Below, one piece after another: positions 23,104 through 32,347 of a stretch of DNA of 41,898 nt. Both the position numbers and the translations under genes were made by a program. How positions within the stretch are numbered: position 1 is the first letter of the stretch; each line of letters begins with the position of its first letter. The DNA is taken from positions 1 to 41,898 of the forward strand of contig JACSRV010000108.1 of NCBI GenBank assembly GCA_014879545.1. Direction: 5' to 3'. Under the pieces are notes generated by a model that did no database searches, was not told the DNA's origin, and saw only the letters and a program-made list of their open reading frames with translations. The DNA is from Chitinophagaceae bacterium. Its GTDB lineage: Bacteria; Bacteroidota; Bacteroidia; Chitinophagales; Chitinophagaceae.

Positions 23104-25839
23104 ATGAAAGACTTCTCTTACGTAACAGGTCCTACCCCAGCCTATATTGAATCATTGTACCAGGAGTTCACTAACGACTCGACCACGGTAGATCCTGAAT
23201 GGAAAAAATTCTTCGAAGGATTTGATTTTGCAGTCAACAATGGTTTGGCTACTTCAGACAATGGGAAAACACCCGTCACTGCCGGACAGGCAGAAAAGGA
23301 GATCGGAGTGTTCGAGTTGATCCGTGCTTATCGTAAAAAGGGTCACCTTGTTGCCACTACCAATCCGATACGTGCGCGGAAAGACCGTAAAGCCCACCTG
23401 GAGATAGAGCGATTCAATCTGTCTCAGGCTGACATGGAATCTTCTTTCTTTGCCGGCAAATTCATCGGTCTGCCAAATGGCAAGTTGAAGGACATCGTAG
23501 CAAAACTGAAGAAACTGTATGCCGGAAATGTGGGTGTGGAGTACAGATACATAAACGATAACGACAAGTGCCAGTGGGTTCAGGAGAAGTATGAGGAGCT
23601 GATGTCAACTCATCTTTCTGTGGACCAAAGAAGGCGCATACTTGAGAAACTCAATGAAGGCGTGATCTTCGAAAAGTTCCTCAATACCAAGTTCATAGGC
23701 CAGAAGCGTTTTGGCCTGGAGGGTGGTGAGTCAACCATTGCTGCACTGGATACGATCATAAATGATGCAGCTGATGCAGGTGTGCAGGAAGTGGTTATAG
23801 GGATGGCCCACCGTGGAAGGCTCAATATCCTGGCCAACACGTTGAAAAAGACCTACCAGCAGATATTCTCGGAGTTTGAAGGTAACATGCCGGAAGACAT
23901 GACAATGGGGAGTGGTGACGTAAAGTATCACCTTGGTTTCCAGAGCGATATCGTTACTCCAAACGGAAAGGCCATCAATGTACAGTTGGCACCGAATCCT
24001 TCGCACCTCGAAGCGGTTAACCCTGTCGTATCCGGGTTTGCTCGTGCTAAGGCAGACACACTGTATAATAAAGAATACGACAAAGTTCTTCCGATACTTA
24101 TTCACGGTGATGCGGCAGTTGCCGGCCAGGGTATTATATATGAGTTGTTGCAAATGTCTAAACTGGCCGGATATTACACCGGTGGTACCATTCACTATGT
24201 GATCAACAACCAGATCGGTTTCACTACAGACTTTGACGACGCTCGTTCTGCCGACTACTGTACCAGTGTAGCTTCTATGGTCCAGTGCCCGGTTCTCCAC
24301 GTAAACGGAGACGATGCCGAAGCGGTTGTTAAATGCAGCATGCTTGCAACGGCATATCGCCAGAAGTATAATGAAGACATCTTCATAGATATGGTTTGCT
24401 ACAGAAAGCATGGCCATAACGAAGGTGATGAACCAAAATTCACACAGCCACAATTATACGCGCTGATCGAGAAACATCTCAATCCGCGCGAGATATATGC
24501 TCAATATCTTAAAGAACATATTGATGCTGACGTGCAGGCGATGGCGAAAGAAATGGAGACACGTTTCTGGAACGACCTGCAGCAGCGTCTTGACGAAGTA
24601 AAACAAAAACCGCTGCCGTACAAATATCAGAAACCTGAAATGTGGTGGAAGGAACTTCGTAAGGCGGCAGTTGCTGACTTCGGGAAATCGCCGGTAACGG
24701 CCATCACAGAAGCTCAATTCAGGCAGTATTTCAGTGCGCTGATGAAGTGGCCTGAAGGATTCAGTCCTCTGCGAAAAGTAGAGAAACTCCTGCAGGACAA
24801 AATAAAGTTGTTTGAGACAGACGGAAAAGTAGACTGGGCAACCGGTGAACTTCTCGCCTACTCCAGCCTGTTGGCAGATGGTCATGATGTGCGACTGAGT
24901 GGTGAAGACGTAAAACGTGGTACATTCTCGCACCGTCATGCGGTTATATACGACCAGAACACGAACATTCCGTACAACCGTCTGGATAAGATAAACGACA
25001 AACAAGGTGTGCCTTACATCTATAACTCCCTTTTGAGTGAATATGCAGTTCTCGGGTTTGAATACGGGTATGCGATGGCAAACCCACATAACCTTGTCAT
25101 CTGGGAGGCACAATACGGTGACTTTGCCAATGGTGCTCAGATCATCATTGATCAATACATAGCAAGTGCTGAACAGAAATGGAGCAATATGAACGGCCTT
25201 GTGATGCTGTTGCCGCACGGGTATGAAGGCGGCGGCCCTGAGCACTCAAGCGCCCGTCTGGAACGTTTCCTCCAGAATTGTGCCGAGTACAACATGGTGA
25301 TCACCAATATCACTACAGCAGCCAACTTCTTCCATGCGCTTCGCAGGCAAATGAAGTGGGAATTCCGCAAACCGATGGTGAACTTCTCTCCAAAAGCAAA
25401 CCTCCGTCACGTTCGTTCATACTCAGCACTGTCTGAATTCACGCAAGGTTCTTTCAATGAGGTATTGGACGATCCGAACATCAAGACGGCTTCGAAAGTG
25501 AAGCGAGTACTCTTATGTTCAGGCAAAATGTACTTCGACCTCAGCGAAAAGCAACTTGCAGAAAACAGGCTGGATGTAGCAATAGTTCGTCTGGAGCAAC
25601 TTTACCCACTACCCGTTGATCAACTGAACGCGCTTCGCGAGAAATACAAAAAGGCTGAGTGGATATGGGTGCAGGAAGAACCGCAGAACATGGGTGCTTG
25701 CTGGTTCTTGCAGATCAGCTTGGGTGAGTCGTTCAAGATGAAATACATTTGCAGGAACGCAAGTGCATCTACAGCAACAGGTTTTGCCAAGAAACATGTA
25801 ATTGAGCAAACATCACTGTTAGAACAGGCGTTTTCTTAG
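23104..25839 (+). CDS. sucA: 2-oxoglutarate dehydrogenase E1 component
   Basis: Thiamine-diphosphate enzyme of the TCA cycle, 911 residues, the decarboxylating subunit of the 2-oxoglutarate dehydrogenase complex. It shows the typical N-terminus (YVTGPTPAYIESLYQEF then DPEWKKFFEGF), the E1 body (MAHRGRLNILANTLKK, GDVKYHLGFQSD, LAPNPSHLEAVNPVV), the ThDP/Mg site (GDAAVAGQGIIYE and HVNGDDAEAV, then YRKHGHNEGDEP) and the C-terminal WVQEEPQNMGACWF. The E2 gene (sucB) is not next to it: a terminator follows and an unrelated esterase comes next. The two long minus-strand ORFs inside it (23731-24453, 24454-25245) are shadows. Confidence 0.98.
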   Translation: MKDFSYVTGPTPAYIESLYQEFTNDSTTVDPEWKKFFEGFDFAVNNGLATSDNGKTPVTAGQAEKEIGVFELIRAYRKKGHLVATTNPIRARKDRKAHLEIERFNLSQADMESSFFAGKFIGLPNGKLKDIVAKLKKLYAGNVGVEYRYINDNDKCQWVQEKYEELMSTHLSVDQRRRILEKLNEGVIFEKFLNTKFIGQKRFGLEGGESTIAALDTIINDAADAGVQEVVIGMAHRGRLNILANTLKKTYQQIFSEFEGNMPEDMTMGSGDVKYHLGFQSDIVTPNGKAINVQLAPNPSHLEAVNPVVSGFARAKADTLYNKEYDKVLPILIHGDAAVAGQGIIYELLQMSKLAGYYTGGTIHYVINNQIGFTTDFDDARSADYCTSVASMVQCPVLHVNGDDAEAVVKCSMLATAYRQKYNEDIFIDMVCYRKHGHNEGDEPKFTQPQLYALIEKHLNPREIYAQYLKEHIDADVQAMAKEMETRFWNDLQQRLDEVKQKPLPYKYQKPEMWWKELRKAAVADFGKSPVTAITEAQFRQYFSALMKWPEGFSPLRKVEKLLQDKIKLFETDGKVDWATGELLAYSSLLADGHDVRLSGEDVKRGTFSHRHAVIYDQNTNIPYNRLDKINDKQGVPYIYNSLLSEYAVLGFEYGYAMANPHNLVIWEAQYGDFANGAQIIIDQYIASAEQKWSNMNGLVMLLPHGYEGGGPEHSSARLERFLQNCAEYNMVITNITTAANFFHALRRQMKWEFRKPMVNFSPKANLRHVRSYSALSEFTQGSFNEVLDDPNIKTASKVKRVLLCSGKMYFDLSEKQLAENRLDVAIVRLEQLYPLPVDQLNALREKYKKAEWIWVQEEPQNMGACWFLQISLGESFKMKYICRNASASTATGFAKKHVIEQTSLLEQAFS

Positions 25840-25867
25840 GTTTCGAGAAGCGATAGGAATAAATATT

Positions 25868-25902
25868 CAGAGCGGAACCAGACAGTTCCGCTCTGTTTTT
25901 TT
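25868..25902 (+). terminator. Rho-independent terminator after sucA
   Basis: CAGAGCGGAAC-cagaca-GTTCCGCTCTG followed by seven T. Eleven perfect base pairs, 28 bases after the sucA stop. Confidence 0.92.
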
Positions 25903-25930
25903 GTACCGACCGTGTGGATGATAATTCTGG

Positions 25931-26659
25931 CTACTTCCTGATCCATGCAATAAGGTCGGTCATTACTTCTCTGCTTATGGTGTGATCCATACCGGGGTAA
26001 GTATGAAACTCAGGCACGAGACCGATCTCTACCAATCGGTCATTAGCTGCTTTTCCGTCGGCGTAGGGCAAACGGGTGTCGGCCGTACCATGGGCAATAA
26101 ATACTCTAAGCGACTTCAATTTATTATCCGCACGAATTGATGACATAAGACCACCTGACATCTTACCACTCAACACACCAATCCCTTTTATCCTATTTGG
26201 CGATGATGTACCGACCTCGTAACTCATCATTGCGCCCTGACTGAACCCGACCAAATAAACCTTACCCGGATCGGCCTGATATTTCTTTACGGCTTCATCA
26301 ACAAACTTCAGGATGAGTTCTTTGCTGTGTGCAATGTGCTCCGGTTTACCGCTATATTTTCCGTTGACCAACTCGCGTTCAAACCACTGATATCCTCCGA
26401 CATCGGCTTTGTATGGGGCCCTTGCGGAAATGACAAGATATTCGGAAGGAAAGAACTGACTCAAACCCAACAGATCTTCTTCATTGCTACCGTAACCATG
26501 CAGCAGAATGACCAAAGGACGTTTTGTAGCTTTCTGAGCTCTCTCGGCCAAACGATATTTCAAGGACAGCCCGGACTCGAGGCCGGCGGTACTTTGACCA
26601 TGTGCAACTGCACCGATCATTGAAATAAGTACACAAAAAAATATAGCTACACTTTTCAT
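25931..26659 (-). CDS. exported phospholipase/carboxylesterase-type alpha/beta hydrolase
   Basis: A 242-residue serine hydrolase with a signal peptide (residues 1-22). The nucleophile elbow is GFSQGAM in VYLVGFSQGAMMSYE; the oxyanion segment is LLHGYGSNEEDLLGL; the acid and histidine of the triad are in GTADTRLPY and PGMDHTIS. This pattern belongs to the phospholipase/carboxylesterase (AB_hydrolase_2) family, which cleaves short esters or thioesters. It acts in the envelope because of the signal peptide. The promoter box TACATTTG ends five bases before the ATG. Confidence 0.9.
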   Translation of the reverse strand: MKSVAIFFCVLISMIGAVAHGQSTAGLESGLSLKYRLAERAQKATKRPLVILLHGYGSNEEDLLGLSQFFPSEYLVISARAPYKADVGGYQWFERELVNGKYSGKPEHIAHSKELILKFVDEAVKKYQADPGKVYLVGFSQGAMMSYEVGTSSPNRIKGIGVLSGKMSGGLMSSIRADNKLKSLRVFIAHGTADTRLPYADGKAANDRLVEIGLVPEFHTYPGMDHTISREVMTDLIAWIRK

Positions 26660-26664
26660 AAAGT

Positions 26665-26672
26665 CAAATGTA
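26665..26672 (-). promoter_or_regulatory. -7 promoter box (TACATTTG) of the esterase gene
   Basis: Exact TAnnTTTG match ending five bases before the start codon; another case of an almost leaderless layout. A GCCCG-aaatc-CGGGC inverted repeat lies just upstream at 26689-26703. Confidence 0.5.
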
Positions 26673-26720
26673 GCTATAAATCAAACTTGCCCGAAATCCG
26701 GGCAGGAAATGATATATCTG

Positions 26721-27839
26721 TTAATATACAGTACCCTTGATGCGCAGGTGTGACAACATTGAGCTGCCAATCAGAGAATCGACAGTTTTGTTTGTAATGG
26801 TGATCTTACCTGTTCGCATAGCGCGAGCTGTAAACAGACCCAACACGTTCTCGCCCTTAATGTTGGTATAAACAGGTGCAATTTCACTACCCGTGAGACC
26901 TGTTCCTGCTGCCTGAGTTGCTATCCTGTAGTTATTGTAATGAGATGTACTCAGGTACATAGACATATCGCAACGATCGAGGAAACGGATAACATTGTCA
27001 GGTGCCGGCCCCATGCCTGAGTTGATCGCATTGAATAATGTCTTATTTTCAATCTTGTACTGAACATTGGCATTGGAAACACCAACGTACCCTGCGTCCA
27101 TATCGAAATAGCGTGCAGTCTTAGTTTTTGCAACAATATCAGAATCAACCCAGTTAAAACGAATGATTGCTTGTGCTATAGTGGCCGGACTAGTTTCTTT
27201 GACGTTGGGGCTGCTATAGAACACATAATTAGCAGGTGGCACATAACTGGCATCGAACGTATAATAACGGAAGGGCAATGACGAGAAGAAACTCATGCCT
27301 GATGTGTTGATGTCATTATTGTCAACAGGGTAAAACGTAAATCCGGGACCGGTAGCAGAAACAGGGACTCTGTTATCAATTACCGGAGCATCGGCTGAAT
27401 CTGTAACACCGGTTGCAACGTTGGTGATCTTCAACCTGTATATATAGGACGGATTCAGTGTACCTTTAAACTTATAGGCGTAGTTGGGAGATGTTAAGAA
27501 AAGGCCAGGTTGTTTGGTATAACCCTCCTGCGTCAGATCCACTTTGTCGAGGTGTATGGAATCAACGTAAAAGTACTTTTCAGTAGCACTGTATCGCTCA
27601 ATCCTTACGTTCAGGTTAGCATAGAAATTAGAATCAACTTCCTTTGCCATGTTCACGGCACTTTTGTTCTCGTCAATAAAGGCTTTCTGTATACGAATGT
27701 AGTGAGCCGTATCAGCCATATCGAGAAAACCGTATACAACTGTGATATCCTTGTAGGGTGCTGCAACGTCAAATTTTTCTGAGCAAGATGTTCCCAACAA
27801 GGTGCTTGCCGCGATCAGGGAAAGGAGAGATTTTTTCAT
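26721..27839 (-). CDS. lipoprotein of unknown function (DUF4249-like?)
   Basis: A 372-residue lipoprotein: the signal MKKSLLSLIAASTLLGTSC has a lipobox before C19. The mature protein starts SEKFDVAAPYKDITVVYGFLDMADTAHYIRIQKAF and is rich in beta strands and tyrosines with no transmembrane helix. The overall layout, an N-terminal beta-sandwich-like part with a TDS-A segment (VATGVTDSADAPVIDN) and a long C-terminal part, recalls DUF4249 outer-membrane lipoproteins of this phylum, but the match is loose. A promoter box (TATCTTTG) is 30 bases upstream. The minus-strand neighbour downstream is the esterase, which has its own promoter. Confidence 0.7.
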   Translation of the reverse strand: MKKSLLSLIAASTLLGTSCSEKFDVAAPYKDITVVYGFLDMADTAHYIRIQKAFIDENKSAVNMAKEVDSNFYANLNVRIERYSATEKYFYVDSIHLDKVDLTQEGYTKQPGLFLTSPNYAYKFKGTLNPSYIYRLKITNVATGVTDSADAPVIDNRVPVSATGPGFTFYPVDNNDINTSGMSFFSSLPFRYYTFDASYVPPANYVFYSSPNVKETSPATIAQAIIRFNWVDSDIVAKTKTARYFDMDAGYVGVSNANVQYKIENKTLFNAINSGMGPAPDNVIRFLDRCDMSMYLSTSHYNNYRIATQAAGTGLTGSEIAPVYTNIKGENVLGLFTARAMRTGKITITNKTVDSLIGSSMLSHLRIKGTVY

Positions 27840-27869
27840 TTTACTTTGGCTCTAAAAACAAAAAGCGAA

Positions 27870-27877
27870 CAAAGATA
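27870..27877 (-). promoter_or_regulatory. -7 promoter box (TATCTTTG) of the 372-residue lipoprotein gene
   Basis: Exact TAnnTTTG match 30 bases before the ATG, with a TTG about 22 bases further upstream. Confidence 0.5.
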
Positions 27878-28064
27878 ACCGAATCCACGACATTTGAACA
27901 ACGTGCCTGCCTAAGGTGATGCAAATAATCGTTAAAACGATGATCCAATAGACGCAAACCCAATTATCTGAACGAATCAGCCACAATTACCAAACCCTAT
28001 GTGCTGTAAGTCGGTCTTTCATAATACTTTTCGACATTGGAAGTAACATTTTGCAAAAATAAAT

Positions 28065-28072
28065 TACATTTG
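28065..28072 (+). promoter_or_regulatory. -7 promoter box (TACATTTG) of the giant T9SS protein gene
   Basis: Exact TAnnTTTG match 23 bases before the ATG at 28096 in a very AT-rich leader. The rest of the 256-base spacer (27840-28095) holds only the two divergent promoters. Confidence 0.55.
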
Positions 28073-28095
28073 TAAATATTGATAAGCACCTCTAT

Positions 28096-31000
28096 ATGAA
28101 ATACATCATTACCCTGATGGTTACCCTATCGTTCATTTCCAGTGGTTATTCCCAATCAGCCATTTGGGCAAACAAGATAGGGAGCACCTCAAACGATGAA
28201 GGGCGCACTATAAAAGTAGCGCCCAATGGTAATGTATATGTAGCGGGCAAATTTCAGGGAACAATGGATCTCGATCCCGGGCCGGGTACATTCAACGTCA
28301 CAAGCGCAGGCGTAGACGATATTTACCTGGCTTGTTACAACTCATCGGGTGGTTTTATTTGGGGTTTCAGTACAGGAGGCGCTTTGTATGACGCAGTATG
28401 GTATCTGACTACGGACGCGAGCAGTAACGTAATCATTTGTGGTTACTACCAGTCAGCCGGTATAGATTTTGACCCGGGAGCCGGTTCAACCACACTACCG
28501 TTTGCAGGTGGTACCAGCCTAACCATGTATGGCGATGGTTTTGTTGCCAAGTACTCTTCGACAGGAGCTTTTCAGTGGGCAAAGCAGTTAGGTGGCCCCA
28601 CTGTTTATGACGTGACACTTTCTCTTGATACCGACCCTGCAGGAAATGTCTACGTAGGCGGTGTCTTCAATACAACAATGGTAGTTTCACCTACAATTAC
28701 CTTTAGCAGCGCTACAGATGGAACAGCTTACCTTATTAAATACGACCCTGCCGGCAACCTGATATGGGGACACAATTACGGTTTACCTGGCATATCGTCT
28801 GTAGATTGTTTTCCGCGTTCGCTGAAGGTGAGCGGAGGATTTCTGTATGTAGGCGGGTTCTTTCAGGGTGTTTCAAACTTTAGTCCATGGACTGCATCAA
28901 CAACGCTTACGTCTTCGGGGCTTTATGACTTTTACATTGCAAAATACGACGTGGATGCGAATCCGATCTTTGCTAAAAAAGTAAGTGGCACGGGAGGTAC
29001 AGACTTCGATGAATTTTTGAGTCTGGCGCTTGACGGGTCTGACAATATATACGTGTCGGGCTATACTACGAGCGCAACCATAGTTTTTGACCCTGCCTCA
29101 CCCCTTACCACAACAGTGTCAACGCCTGGTGGCGGTACTAACCGAGATATTATCATGGCGAAATTTGACAATTCAGGAAATTTTGTCTGGGGTAAATTGA
29201 TAGGAAGCACCGGCAATGATATGGGATGGGGAATAGACGTTGCGGGTAGCTACGTGAACCTTACCGGCGATTTTACCGGCACTGTAGATTTTGCACCTGC
29301 CGCGACAGGCGGAGTGCTGATCAGCGCAGGTGGTACGGACGCAGTGGTAGCAAAGTACGATCTGTTCGGAAATCATCAATGTAGTTTCAAAGTTGGTCAA
29401 ACGACTGTTGATGCAGGGTACGGTATTTCGCACGACCCGGCGGGTTATGTGTACGTAACCGGGCAATTTTCCGGAGCGGCAGTAGACTTTGATCCGGCCG
29501 CAACAACCATGACCCTTAATTCAACCGGTGGCACTGACGGTTTCTTTGCCAAGTATGATCCGTTGTGCCTGGACATGATATGTAACACGCTGTCAATGCC
29601 GGATACAATATCAGTATGTATCGGCGACACGATGACTATTCCGGCTACGATGGGAGGAACTGATTCGGTGTTGAGTTACGCATGGTCGCCGGCTTCGGGC
29701 TTGTCATCAACAACTATCCTAAATCCGATTGTAACCGGCGTATCATCAAATTACTATTACCTAACATTACGTTCGCTCAATGAAAATAACCTTGTTGTAA
29801 ATGGTGACTTCACAGCCGGTAACACAGGTTTTTCAAGTTCCTACACGTACTCCCCACCACCAAGTGCAACATTACTGGAAGGTCGCTACTCTGTTTACAC
29901 CAATCCTTTTGGAGTGCATTCAGGCTTTACCTCGATGCCCGACCACACCACAGGAACAGGGAACATGATGATCATAAACGGTGGTCCGACCGCCGTTGAC
30001 GTTTGGTGTCAAACAATCACTGTGACTCCCAACACCGATTACAATTTTTCGGCATGGTTTGCTAATTGCTCGTCGGTGACCACCGGCCCCAATGTACCTA
30101 TTCTCCAATTCCGTATAAACGGAATACTTCAGGGCACCCCCACAACTGTCACGACCGCGCCGGGGGTATGGATGAATTTTGCCACTACCTGGAATAGCGG
30201 CCCGAGTACTACTGCAACGATCTGTATCTACGACGCAGTTACGACTGCAGCCGGAAACGACTTTGCGATCGACGACATCCTGTTCCAGAGAATCTGCACC
30301 ACTACCGATAGTGTTTACGTACGTGTTAATCCATTTGATACCACAACATCGATCACACGAGATACACTTTGCAGTGCGGGATTGCCAATGATCATATACG
30401 CCCCGGGCGGACACACCTCCTATTTGTGGAGCACAGGCAGCACATCGCCAACCGGCATTATGGCGACTACTGCCGGCACATATTGGGTAACTGCTCAAAG
30501 CGATTGTGCTGTTGTATCTGATACTACAGTTCTTTTCACCTACCCTTCCCCCAACGTATATCTTGGAAACGACACAGGTTTCTGTATCGGAAACACCTAC
30601 GTTTTGTCTTCACCTCAGCCCACGGGTAGCACATTTTCATGGAGCACCGGTAGCGTCACAGATACAATTCACGTATCATCAAGCGGCCATTATGTACTTA
30701 CAGTTACGAGTTCCGATGGATGTGTTGGTGTAGATTCGGTAGACATAATGGTATCACCTCCGCCAGTGGTGAATCTGGGTCCTGACACTACTAACTGTGA
30801 TGGAAGCCCGATTCTGCTGATGTCTTCTGTCATTTATTCTGCTCCTTCCTACCTATGGCACAACGGCACGATCGCCCCCACTTACACGGCAACTGCAAGC
30901 GGAACCTATTGGCTACAAGTAACGGAATTCGGATGTTCGGGAGCCGATACAATTCATCTGGCGATCAAATACGATACTTTCACATTGTACAACCCTGATA

Positions 31001-32187
31001 CGGCTATTTGTAAAGGTCAGTCAGTACAGATACGGGCAACAGGACATCCGGAATTGCAGTTCCATTGGTTACCAACAACGGGAATACCATTCCCTGACGT
31101 GATGACCCCGCTTATCACAACAGATACCTCGGCGATGTACTACATGATCGCTCACCTCGAAGGATGTGCTGACGGAATTGATTCGGTTTATATAGATGTT
31201 CAGCCAAACCCTGATCCGTTCCTCGGAACTACGAGACGTGTTTGTGAATTCGATACTTTACACATAGTCAGCTATGTGGATCCGCCTTGGTACACACATT
31301 ACTCTTACAGCTGGTCACCTTCGATAAACCTTGACCATAACAACCTGCGGTCGGTGACTTTTAAAGCAGGTCCAACCACAAATCTGATTTTGACTGTTAC
31401 TACGCCTGCGGGCTGTACGGGTTCGGATTCCGTGATGGTAGTGATGAGTCCCGGGAATTTCGCATCGGTAATTGCTGATACCGCTATTTGCCCGCACGAT
31501 TCAGTCATACTCACAACAACAGGTGCGATTGGTTATACATGGACTCCTCAATCCGGGCTAAGTAATCCGACCGGAGCTTCACCGTGGGCAAAACCTGTGA
31601 ACAATCAGACGTATGAGGCTCTTGCAAGAAGCGCTGACGGTTGTCTTGATACACTGACCGTGAATATTAAAGTTCATCCGGCTGCTGTGTTGCATATGCC
31701 GGACTCTGTGACCATATTCACCGGAGAATCTTATCAGATCACACCTCAAACGAATGGAACAAAATTCTCCTGGACCCCGTCGGGCGGACTCAGCGGCAAG
31801 TTTATCGCAAATCCGGTTGCTTCGCCTGAGGTAAGCACCCGATATATCCTTACAGCATCAACTGAAGACGGATGTGTTGCAGTCGATTCCATCCGGATTA
31901 ACCTGAACGACAATGCGTTGATAGATGTACCGAATGCCTTCACACCTGATGGCGGAGTGAATAACAAACTTTATGTTGTGAAGCGCGGCATTGTCACGTT
32001 GAAGTCGTTCCGGATATTTAACAGGTGGGGAAACATGTTATTTGAGACTTCAGACATCAACGCAGGTTGGGATGGAACGTATAAGGGTGTTCCGCAACCT
32101 TTGGGTGTTTACGTATACACAGTAGAAGGTTTCAATAATATCGGTAAACCTGTTGTCAAATCGGGTAATGTAACATTGCTGCGGTGA
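28096..32187 (+). CDS. giant T9SS surface protein: beta-propeller, Ig-like repeats and gliding-type C-terminus
   Basis: A 1363-residue exported protein. Signal peptide 1-19. Residues about 20-490 hold seven repeats of SBBP type, each with a D-x-D-P-like motif (DLDPGPG, DFDPGAG, and so on) and an AKYD-xx-G-xxW strand. Residues about 500-1275 hold about eight Ig/PKD-like units with the pattern D-xx-C-G ... Y-W ... G-C-xx-DS-V. The first of these is interrupted at about 564-732 by a jelly-roll-like domain starting NLVVNGDF. Residues about 1277-1363 (VPNAFTPDGGVNNKLYV to YTVEGFNN) form the type B T9SS sorting domain found in gliding-associated surface proteins. It is probably an adhesin or matrix protein; the ligand is unknown. 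Confidence 0.92.
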   Translation: MKYIITLMVTLSFISSGYSQSAIWANKIGSTSNDEGRTIKVAPNGNVYVAGKFQGTMDLDPGPGTFNVTSAGVDDIYLACYNSSGGFIWGFSTGGALYDAVWYLTTDASSNVIICGYYQSAGIDFDPGAGSTTLPFAGGTSLTMYGDGFVAKYSSTGAFQWAKQLGGPTVYDVTLSLDTDPAGNVYVGGVFNTTMVVSPTITFSSATDGTAYLIKYDPAGNLIWGHNYGLPGISSVDCFPRSLKVSGGFLYVGGFFQGVSNFSPWTASTTLTSSGLYDFYIAKYDVDANPIFAKKVSGTGGTDFDEFLSLALDGSDNIYVSGYTTSATIVFDPASPLTTTVSTPGGGTNRDIIMAKFDNSGNFVWGKLIGSTGNDMGWGIDVAGSYVNLTGDFTGTVDFAPAATGGVLISAGGTDAVVAKYDLFGNHQCSFKVGQTTVDAGYGISHDPAGYVYVTGQFSGAAVDFDPAATTMTLNSTGGTDGFFAKYDPLCLDMICNTLSMPDTISVCIGDTMTIPATMGGTDSVLSYAWSPASGLSSTTILNPIVTGVSSNYYYLTLRSLNENNLVVNGDFTAGNTGFSSSYTYSPPPSATLLEGRYSVYTNPFGVHSGFTSMPDHTTGTGNMMIINGGPTAVDVWCQTITVTPNTDYNFSAWFANCSSVTTGPNVPILQFRINGILQGTPTTVTTAPGVWMNFATTWNSGPSTTATICIYDAVTTAAGNDFAIDDILFQRICTTTDSVYVRVNPFDTTTSITRDTLCSAGLPMIIYAPGGHTSYLWSTGSTSPTGIMATTAGTYWVTAQSDCAVVSDTTVLFTYPSPNVYLGNDTGFCIGNTYVLSSPQPTGSTFSWSTGSVTDTIHVSSSGHYVLTVTSSDGCVGVDSVDIMVSPPPVVNLGPDTTNCDGSPILLMSSVIYSAPSYLWHNGTIAPTYTATASGTYWLQVTEFGCSGADTIHLAIKYDTFTLYNPDTAICKGQSVQIRATGHPELQFHWLPTTGIPFPDVMTPLITTDTSAMYYMIAHLEGCADGIDSVYIDVQPNPDPFLGTTRRVCEFDTLHIVSYVDPPWYTHYSYSWSPSINLDHNNLRSVTFKAGPTTNLILTVTTPAGCTGSDSVMVVMSPGNFASVIADTAICPHDSVILTTTGAIGYTWTPQSGLSNPTGASPWAKPVNNQTYEALARSADGCLDTLTVNIKVHPAAVLHMPDSVTIFTGESYQITPQTNGTKFSWTPSGGLSGKFIANPVASPEVSTRYILTASTEDGCVAVDSIRINLNDNALIDVPNAFTPDGGVNNKLYVVKRGIVTLKSFRIFNRWGNMLFETSDINAGWDGTYKGVPQPLGVYVYTVEGFNNIGKPVVKSGNVTLLR

Positions 32188-32347
32188 TGAAATTTCAGAA
32201 GTATTTGTAGCCCCGGTTATGCAGAGATGGCAGCTTTCCCACGCTCTACACACTTGCAATACCTTTTGATAAATTGGGCTATTATATGGACTTTTGTGGC
32301 ACAGCACAAGAGGCAGTCGGACGCCTGAGCTGCGAAAAGACGGGAAC

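Noticed and set aside
23731-25245. Two long antisense ORFs (240 and 263 residues) inside sucA
   Set aside because: They lie wholly within the conserved sucA frame, show no domain and are typical antisense shadows.
32290-32312. Possible sigma-54 promoter (TGGCAC) before the TolC-like gene
   Set aside because: TGGCAC is present but the required TTGC at the right distance is not.
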